NCBI GenBank assembly: GCA_039816045.1
Contig: JBCBYB010000020.1
Span: 1 to 64,000, forward strand
DNA from: Thermohalobaculum sp039816045
GTDB lineage: Bacteria; Pseudomonadota; Alphaproteobacteria; Rhodobacterales; Rhodobacteraceae
Direction of reading: 5' to 3'
Length of the DNA stretch: 64,000 nucleotides
Positions 59,307-64,000 of the stretch are shown in pieces (within the stretch, counting starts at the first letter, position 1; every line of letters begins with the position of its first letter). The notes below the pieces were generated by a model. It made no database searches and was not told where the DNA came from. It saw only the letters and a program-made list of their open reading frames with translations. Both the position numbers and the translations under genes were made by a program.

Positions 59307-60116
59307 ATGGCCGATGTCTTCACCCTCGAGAGCCTGTTCAATCTGGGCGTCTTGATCTTCCTGCAAGCCGTGCTCGGCTTCGACAACCTGCTCTACATCT
59401 CGATTGAGAGCCAACGCGCGCCCGCCGAGGCGCAGGCCCGGGTGCGCCGCCTTGGGATCCTGATCGCCATCGCGCTCCGCGTCGTGCTGCTGTTCGTGAT
59501 GATGCAGCTGATCGAGCTGCTGGCCGAGCCGTTCTATGTGTTCAACATCCCCGGGATCATCGAGGGGGGCGTGAACTTCTCGACCGTGATCTTCATCTTC
59601 GGTGGCGCCTTCCTGATGTACACCGCCGTCAAGGAGATCAACCACCTCCTCAAGATCGAAGACCCCGAACACATCGAGAGCCGCGACAAGAAATCCGCGA
59701 CCGCCGTGATCTTCATGATCGTTCTGATGAACCTCATTTTCTCCTTCGACTCGATCCTCTCGGCGCTTGCCATCACCAAGGTCTTCGCGGTGCTGGCGGT
59801 CGCGATCGTGATCACCGGGGTCGGCATGCTGCTGCTAGCCGACCAGGTCTCGGAGTTCATCAAGAAGAACCGCAAATACGAGGTGCTGGGGCTCTTCATC
59901 CTGCTGATCGTGGGCGTCGTGCTGCTCGGTGAGGCGGGCCACGCCGCGGAGCCGCATCTCCATCTCTTCGGCTATGCGGTCGAGCCGATGTCGAAGACCA
60001 CCTTCTACTTCTCGGTCGCGGTGCTGGTCGTCGTCGACATCCTGCAGTCGGGCTATCAGAAAAAGCTCGCGGCGCTGCGTGCCTTGGAGGTGGCCGAGAA
60101 GCGTAAGGACGGATGA
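59307..60116 (+). CDS. TerC/Alx family membrane protein
   Basis: A 269-residue protein with seven to nine transmembrane helices. The conserved TerC motifs are GFDNLLYISIESQRAP in the first half and NLIFSFDSILSALAIT in the second, each with aspartates inside helices. Members export manganese or take part in tellurite resistance and metal loading of exported proteins. GGAG lies just upstream of the chosen ATG; another ATG 12 bases earlier is less well placed. Its stop overlaps the start of the ion-channel gene (ATGA). Confidence 0.88.
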   Translation: MADVFTLESLFNLGVLIFLQAVLGFDNLLYISIESQRAPAEAQARVRRLGILIAIALRVVLLFVMMQLIELLAEPFYVFNIPGIIEGGVNFSTVIFIFGGAFLMYTAVKEINHLLKIEDPEHIESRDKKSATAVIFMIVLMNLIFSFDSILSALAITKVFAVLAVAIVITGVGMLLLADQVSEFIKKNRKYEVLGLFILLIVGVVLLGEAGHAAEPHLHLFGYAVEPMSKTTFYFSVAVLVVVDILQSGYQKKLAALRALEVAEKRKDG

Positions 60117-60529
60117 TCACCCAACTCCTCATCGGGCTTGCGGCGCTCGCTGCCAGCGTCGCGGTCCACGGCGCCTTCATGCAGGCGGCGATCGCCTTCT
60201 TTCGCCATGTCGAGGCCGGCCATCGCAGCGGGTTTGAAAAATGGGCGCTGACGGCCGGCGTGGTGCTGTGGTTCTTCCTCTCGATCTGCGTGATCTGCTG
60301 GGGCTGGTCGATGCTGCTGATCTATCTCGGTGCCATCGAGGGGCTCGAAGAGGCGCTCTATTTCTCGACCGTGACCTTCACGACGCTGGGATACGGTGAT
60401 GTGGTGCTGGGCACGGACTGGCGGCTGCTCGGGGCGTTCATGGCGGGGAACGGCACGATCATCGTCGGCTGGACCACGGCCATGGTCTTTGTCGCTGTGC
60501 GCCAGATCTATGACGGGATGGACGAGTAG
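60113..60529 (+). CDS. two-helix ion channel (potassium channel family)
   Basis: A 138-residue membrane protein with an N-terminal helix, a second helix (TAGVVLWFFLSICVICWGWS), a pore loop with a potassium selectivity filter (TVTFTTLGYGDVVLG) and a final helix (GNGTIIVGWTTAMVFVAV). This matches the Ion_trans_2 pore domain with no regulatory domain, so it would form a simple tetrameric channel. The ATG overlaps the TerC stop by four bases, meaning the channel and the TerC protein are made from one message. Confidence 0.82.
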   Translation: MITQLLIGLAALAASVAVHGAFMQAAIAFFRHVEAGHRSGFEKWALTAGVVLWFFLSICVICWGWSMLLIYLGAIEGLEEALYFSTVTFTTLGYGDVVLGTDWRLLGAFMAGNGTIIVGWTTAMVFVAVRQIYDGMDE

Positions 60530-60533
60530 GGAT

Positions 60534-60584
60534 CGGGCCGGACCAGTCGGAGAGGCGAGGGACAGGGTCCCCTCCGACCGGCCC
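60534..60584 (+). terminator. long hairpin after the ion channel gene
   Basis: GGGCCGG...GTCGGAG pairs with CTCCGAC-CGGCCC around a GC-rich loop that can itself fold (GGGAC/GTCCC), five bases after the stop codon. There is no T-run, so it may end transcription with help or protect the 3' end. Confidence 0.5.
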
Positions 60585-60728
60585 GGGGAGAGCGAGACGG
60601 GCCCCTCACACACTCGGACACACCACCCGGACCCGTCATTCAGTCTGTGCATCCGAGGGTGCTGAAGGGTTCAACGCCTTCCGAAAAAAATGTCCGGGGC
60701 CGCGCATGTCGGGAGCGGGGCAACCACC

Positions 60729-61643
60729 TCATCCGCGGCGCAGCACCCGCCCGTCGATGGCCGCAAGCCCCGCCAGGATCAGCAGCAGCCCCAGCCCGTG
60801 CTGGAGCCGCAGGGTCTCGCTGAGCACAAGCCAGCCCATCAGGATCGCCGAGGGCGGGATCAGGAACGTCACCAAGAGCAGGTTCGTCGCCCCCGCCGCC
60901 GCGAGGATGCGGAAGAACAGCACATAGGCCGCCGCCGTCGACAGCACCGCAAGGGCGACGACCGCGGCGATCACCTCCGCGCCCGGCATCGGCAGGCGCC
61001 AAGGCGCCTCCAGCACCAGCGCGACCGGCAAGAGCATCGCCGAGGACGCCGTCACCTGGCCGAACGCTGTCACCACCGGATCGATCCCCATCGCGCGGAA
61101 CCGGCGCCCGAACACCCCGGCAAAGGCATAGGAGAGCGCCGCCCCCAGGATTGCCACCTGCGCCAGCACCGCCGCGCCGAGGCCCGAGAGCGCGTCCCAC
61201 CCGATCATCACCGCGACCCCTGCGAACCCAAGCGCCACGCCCGCCAGCTTGGCACCGCTCAGGCGCTCATCGGCGGTCAGGAAATGCGCCACCAGCACGG
61301 TGAAGATCGGCGTCGTTGCGTTCAGGATCGAGGCCAGCCCGCTCGCGATCTGGGTCTGCCCCCACACGATCAGGCTGAAGGGGATCGCATTGTTCAGCAG
61401 CCCCATGCCGAAGAAGGCGAGCCACACCGCACCCGCGACCGGCACCGCCCGGCCCGTTATCCGCAGAACCAGCCACAGCGTCGCCGCCGCCAACGCCACC
61501 CGCAGGGTCACGATGGTGAACGGCGGCAGCTCCGCCACCGCGATGCCGACGAACAGGAACGAGCCGCCCCAAAGGACCGAGAGCGTCAGCAGCATCCCCC
61601 AGACGCGAGGGGTCATGGTGGAGGCCATCGGAGCGGTCGTCAT
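60729..61643 (-). CDS. EamA/DMT-family exporter
   Basis: A 304-residue ten-helix transporter made of two EamA repeats (LLTLSVLWGGSFLFVGIAVAEL, with PPFTIVTLRVALAAATLWLV; second repeat from AILGAALSYAFAGVFGRRF to ILAGLAAIDGRVL). Members export amino acids, metabolites or drugs; the substrate is not readable. The ATG at 61643 gives a short N-terminus; an upstream extension is arginine-rich and improbable. It is divergent from gatB and shares the intergenic repeat cluster with it. Confidence 0.88.
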   Translation of the reverse strand: MTTAPMASTMTPRVWGMLLTLSVLWGGSFLFVGIAVAELPPFTIVTLRVALAAATLWLVLRITGRAVPVAGAVWLAFFGMGLLNNAIPFSLIVWGQTQIASGLASILNATTPIFTVLVAHFLTADERLSGAKLAGVALGFAGVAVMIGWDALSGLGAAVLAQVAILGAALSYAFAGVFGRRFRAMGIDPVVTAFGQVTASSAMLLPVALVLEAPWRLPMPGAEVIAAVVALAVLSTAAAYVLFFRILAAAGATNLLLVTFLIPPSAILMGWLVLSETLRLQHGLGLLLILAGLAAIDGRVLRRG

Positions 61644-61738
61644 GGATGGAGCCTTTCTCTGCCGGACGCCCTGCCCTAGCGCACCCCGCACCCCGCCCGC
61701 AGCCCGAAACTTGCGCACCGGCCCTCGCCGTCCCCGAA

Positions 61739-61791
61739 TATCGCTGATATCGCACCTTTATCGCATCGCAATGTCGCAGGGGGCTATCGCT
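61739..61791 (+). repeat. TATCGCA/TGTCGCA repeat cluster upstream of gatB
   Basis: TATCGCTGATATCGCA (61739-61754) is identical to the 16-mer of the ilv upstream region. It is followed by TATCGCA (61759-61765), ATCGCA, GCAATGTCGCA ending at 61778, and TATCGCT (61785-61791). Relative to the ilv version, a 13-base unit containing one more TATCGCA is inserted between the two shared blocks. The cluster lies 24 bases upstream of the predicted gatB -35 box. Confidence 0.6.
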
Positions 61792-61814
61792 CCTTCGCGC
61801 GGGTGCGCCCCCCG

Positions 61815-61842
61815 TTGCGCGGGGCGCCCGGCATGCTAGAAC
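61815..61842 (+). promoter_or_regulatory. predicted gatB promoter
   Basis: TTGCGC (61815-61820) and TAGAAC (61837-61842) are 16 bases apart and 26 bases before the gatB ATG. The match is moderate; its place directly after the repeat cluster supports it. Confidence 0.4.
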
Positions 61843-61867
61843 GCGCCCGACAGGCCAGGAGGACCGC

Positions 61868-63382
61868 ATGACCGAGCTCAGCTACAGCGAACCGACCCCG
61901 AAGGTGATCGCCGGCGTCAAAGACGATTGGGAGCTCGTGATTGGCATGGAGGTCCACGCCCAAGTCGCTACAAACGCTAAGCTTTTTTCGGGTGCAGCGA
62001 CGGCCTTCGGCGCCGAGCCGAACAGCCAGGTGAGCCTTGTCGACGCCGCAATGCCGGGCATGCTGCCGGTGATCAACCGCGGCTGTGTGGAGCAGGCGAT
62101 CAAGACCGGGCTGGGGCTGAAGGCGCAGATAAACCTGCGCTCGGTGTTCGACCGCAAGAACTATTTCTATCCAGACCTGCCGCAAGGCTACCAGATCTCC
62201 CAGTTCAAACATCCTATTGTTGGCGAAGGCGAAGTGCTCGTCGATATGGAACCGGGTATTGCTCGGCGTGTTCGCATCGAGCGTATTCATTTAGAACAGG
62301 ATGCAGGCAAGTCAATCCACGATATGGACCCGTCTTTGTCTTTCGTCGACTTGAACCGAACCGGCGTTGCGCTGATGGAGATTGTCTCGCGCCCCGACAT
62401 CCGCGGCCCCGAAGAGGCGGCGGAGTACGTCCGCAAGCTCCGCCAGATCCTGCGCTATCTCGGCACCTGCGACGGCAACATGCAGGAGGGCTCGCTGCGC
62501 GCCGACGTCAACGTCTCGGTGTGCCGTCCCGGCGACTACGAACGGTTCCGGGAAACGAGCAATTTCAACCACTTAGGGACGCGTTGCGAGATCAAGAACA
62601 TGAACTCGATGCGCTTCATCATGGCCGCAATCGACTATGAGGCGCGGCGCCAAATCGCCATCCTCGAGGACGGCGGCGCGGTGGATCAGGAGACCCGGCT
62701 CTATGATCCGACCAAAGGCGAGACCCGCTCCATGCGCTCCAAGGAAGAGGCGCATGACTACCGCTATTTCCCCGATCCGGACCTGCTGCCGCTGGAGTTC
62801 GAGCAGGCCCTGGTGGACGAGATCGCAGCCAAGCTGCCCGAGCTGCCGGATGAGAAAAAGGCCCGTTTCGTAGAGACTTACGGGATGACGGAGTATGATG
62901 CCTCGGTGCTGACGGCCGAAGTCGCCAACGCCGATTTCTTCGAAGAGGTCGCGCGCGGCCGCGACGGCAAACAGGCGGCGAACTGGGTCATCAACGAGCT
63001 CTTCGGCCGGCTCAACAAAGAGGGGCACGGGATCGAGCAGAGCCCCGTTTCGGCGGCGCAGCTCGGTGGCATCCTCGATTTGATCTCGAATGGGGACATC
63101 TCCGGCAAAATCGCTAAGGACCTGTTCGAGATCGTCTACAATGAGGGGGGCGACCCGGCGGAGATCGTCGAGGCCCGCGGCATGAAACAGGTCACCGACA
63201 CCGGCGCCATCGAGGCCGCGGTCGACGCTGTGATCGCCGCCAACCCGGACAAGGTGGAGCAGGCGAAGAACAAGCCTTCGCTGGCGGGCTGGTTCGTCGG
63301 CCAGGTCATGAAGGCCACCGGCGGGAAGGCAAATCCTCAAGCGGTTCAACAGCTTGTGCGCGCGAAGCTCGGCATCGACTAA
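61868..63382 (+). CDS. gatB: aspartyl/glutamyl-tRNA amidotransferase subunit B
   Basis: A 504-residue GatB. The kinase domain begins WELVIGMEVHAQVATNAKLF and includes NYFYPDLPQGYQISQF, LEQDAGKSIHDMDP, DLNRTGVALMEIVSRPD and RADVNVSVC, then EIKNMNSMRFIMAAIDYE. The C-terminal part is the YqeY-like tail domain that binds tRNA (NADFFEEVARGRDGKQAANWV). With GatC and GatA, neither in this window, it turns Glu-tRNA-Gln or Asp-tRNA-Asn into the amide form. AGGAGGA lies five bases upstream of the ATG. Part of the gene (about 62205-62370) uses T- and A-ending codons unlike the rest. Confidence 0.97.
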   Translation: MTELSYSEPTPKVIAGVKDDWELVIGMEVHAQVATNAKLFSGAATAFGAEPNSQVSLVDAAMPGMLPVINRGCVEQAIKTGLGLKAQINLRSVFDRKNYFYPDLPQGYQISQFKHPIVGEGEVLVDMEPGIARRVRIERIHLEQDAGKSIHDMDPSLSFVDLNRTGVALMEIVSRPDIRGPEEAAEYVRKLRQILRYLGTCDGNMQEGSLRADVNVSVCRPGDYERFRETSNFNHLGTRCEIKNMNSMRFIMAAIDYEARRQIAILEDGGAVDQETRLYDPTKGETRSMRSKEEAHDYRYFPDPDLLPLEFEQALVDEIAAKLPELPDEKKARFVETYGMTEYDASVLTAEVANADFFEEVARGRDGKQAANWVINELFGRLNKEGHGIEQSPVSAAQLGGILDLISNGDISGKIAKDLFEIVYNEGGDPAEIVEARGMKQVTDTGAIEAAVDAVIAANPDKVEQAKNKPSLAGWFVGQVMKATGGKANPQAVQQLVRAKLGID

Positions 63383-63414
63383 GCACCTCCCCAGCACAGT
63401 TCAGTCATAGCGGT

Positions 63415-63444
63415 CCCACCCTCCGGACCGTCCGTGGGTTTTTT
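63415..63444 (+). terminator. gatB terminator
   Basis: CCCAC...GTGGG with an inner CCGG-A-CCG pairing, followed by TTTTTT, 33 bases after the gatB stop. A good rho-independent terminator. Confidence 0.75.
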
Positions 63445-63487
63445 GCCCATTTTTGTTGATCGCCCGCCTCTCTTGTGTCAAAAAAAT

Positions 63488-63504
63488 ATGGGGATATTCC
63501 CCAT
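63488..63504. promoter_or_regulatory. inverted repeat before the small acidic protein gene
   Basis: ATGGGGA-TAT-TCCCCAT is a perfect seven-base inverted repeat flanked by A7 upstream and TTTTATT downstream, eight bases before the AGGAGAG ribosome binding site of the next gene. It may be an operator or a 5'-UTR hairpin controlling translation; it also has the form of a terminator. Confidence 0.5.
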
Positions 63505-63523
63505 TTTATTACAGGAGAGCCAA

Positions 63524-63730
63524 ATGACCGACAGCTTCGACTTCACCGACCGCCGCGCCCCGACCGACCAACCCGACGACACCGCCGTGGACATCCTTGA
63601 CCTCGTCCTTGCCATCGGGACGGCCAACCGCGCCACCGATGGCCTCCTCGAGACCGGCGGCACCGACATCACCGATGCGGTGGTCGACATTTCAGAAATC
63701 AGCACGCTTTTCGACGCGATCCTCGGCTAG
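63524..63730 (+). CDS. small acidic protein of unknown function (68 aa)
   Basis: A 68-residue, strongly acidic protein (many D, few K/R) with a central hydrophobic helix (AVDILDLVLAIGTANRA) and a C-terminal amphipathic stretch (AVVDISEISTLFDAILG). No signal peptide or known family. The ribosome binding site AGGAGAG is strong, codon use is normal, and an inverted repeat precedes it, so it is probably expressed. The composition resembles small secreted or regulatory proteins, but no function can be assigned. Confidence 0.65.
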   Translation: MTDSFDFTDRRAPTDQPDDTAVDILDLVLAIGTANRATDGLLETGGTDITDAVVDISEISTLFDAILG

Positions 63731-63737
63731 CCCCTGC

Positions 63738-63766
63738 TCCGGCGGGCGCAACAGCCGCTCGCCGGA
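63738..63766. terminator. hairpin after the small acidic protein gene
   Basis: TCCGGCG and CGCCGGA, perfect seven-base arms with a 15-base loop, eight bases after the stop. No T-run follows. Confidence 0.4.
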
Positions 63767-63892
63767 CCCCAAGCTCGCGCGCTCGGCGCCGGAGCCGCGC
63801 AACGCCCCTCCACCCATGGCAGAGACGATTGTCACAGACCAAAAGGCCGTCGCGTGCCATCTCGGCACGGCGAGGTGGCGAAGGAGGCTCTC

Positions 63893-64000
63893 ATGGCGAT
63901 CATACGGCTGTCCGTCTTCGAGGATGGCATCTTTGCACCGGCGGCGGATGGCACGCTCGACACCCGCCCCTACAGCGGCAACCGCGGCACCGACCGGCGG
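63893..64000 (+). CDS. 5' end of a gene cut by the window edge
   Basis: An ATG six bases after AAGGAGG opens a frame that remains open for 36 codons to the window end (begins MAIIRLSVFEDGIFAPAADG). The ribosome binding site is near perfect. Too little is visible to assign a family; the reading has no signal peptide and a mix of residues typical of a real protein. Confidence 0.55.
   Translation, partial: MAIIRLSVFEDGIFAPAADGTLDTRPYSGNRGTDRR

Overview
The window is GC-rich, gene-dense alphaproteobacterial chromosome, most likely from the Rhodobacterales or a near relative. Pointers are the ilv operon with a leader-peptide attenuator, an orphan TRAP receptor, a DUF1127 protein, the LldD/Dld lactate pair, RTX proteins with type I secretion genes, and a HemB of the cysteine-poor metal type. 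I see no tRNA, rRNA, CRISPR array, intact insertion sequence or replication origin. No database was searched; names rest on reading protein motifs and gene context.

Layout. 0.4-5.5 kb: hopanoid transport genes hpnM-hpnN, with divergent mlaA and ispA. 5.5-10.5 kb: a radical SAM protein, small enzymes and membrane proteins, then two AT-richer genes without signal peptides (a DUF922 putative protease and an unrecognised lysine-rich protein). 10.6-15.9 kb: a branched-chain amino acid operon (ilvI, a DUF457-like gene, ilvN, a lipoprotein, a cupin, ilvC) behind a leader peptide and attenuator. 15.9-18.9 kb: miaA, cspA and an FAD-linked hydroxyacid dehydrogenase. 19.0-27.3 kb: the hopanoid core, hpnC-hpnD-hpnE, shc-hpnG, hpnB and hpnA. 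hpnA is the last gene of a tight run with a PON-like propeller protein, a sulfotransferase and a HisC-like aminotransferase. 30.6-38.5 kb: a PQQ sugar dehydrogenase, a spondin-RTX protein, hemB, a HIBYL-CoA hydrolase and lldD-dld. 39.3-44.4 kb: an HlyD-type adaptor and two ABC exporter subunits that both lack recognisable nucleotide-binding motifs. 44.6-54.3 kb: TRAP receptors, LysR regulators, a DUF1127 protein, a peptidoglycan-binding-like protein, a Tat phosphatase-fold protein and a TauE/SafE permease. 54.3-58.0 kb: an accessory block with a putative toxin, an Imm11-type immunity protein, a decayed VOC fragment, a broken thiD copy and a short RTX protein. 58.4-64 kb: intact thiD, terC with an ion channel, a DMT exporter, gatB, a small acidic protein and a gene cut by the window edge.

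How the genes fit together. ispA makes farnesyl diphosphate; HpnD, HpnC and HpnE turn it into squalene, Shc cyclises squalene to hopene, and HpnG, HpnA and HpnB belong to side-chain steps. HpnM and HpnN move the product outward, and MlaA handles outer-membrane lipid asymmetry. The adenosylhopane synthase gene hpnH is not here. The two RTX proteins are natural candidates for type I export, but the exporter genes in the window look unable to hydrolyse ATP.

The observations I consider most worth checking are: the doubly degenerate ABC exporter; a cis-element shared by the ilv and gatB promoters, including an identical 16-mer in the same orientation; the toxin/Imm11 block inserted beside a partial thiD duplication; and the sulfotransferase-aminotransferase run coupled to hpnA.
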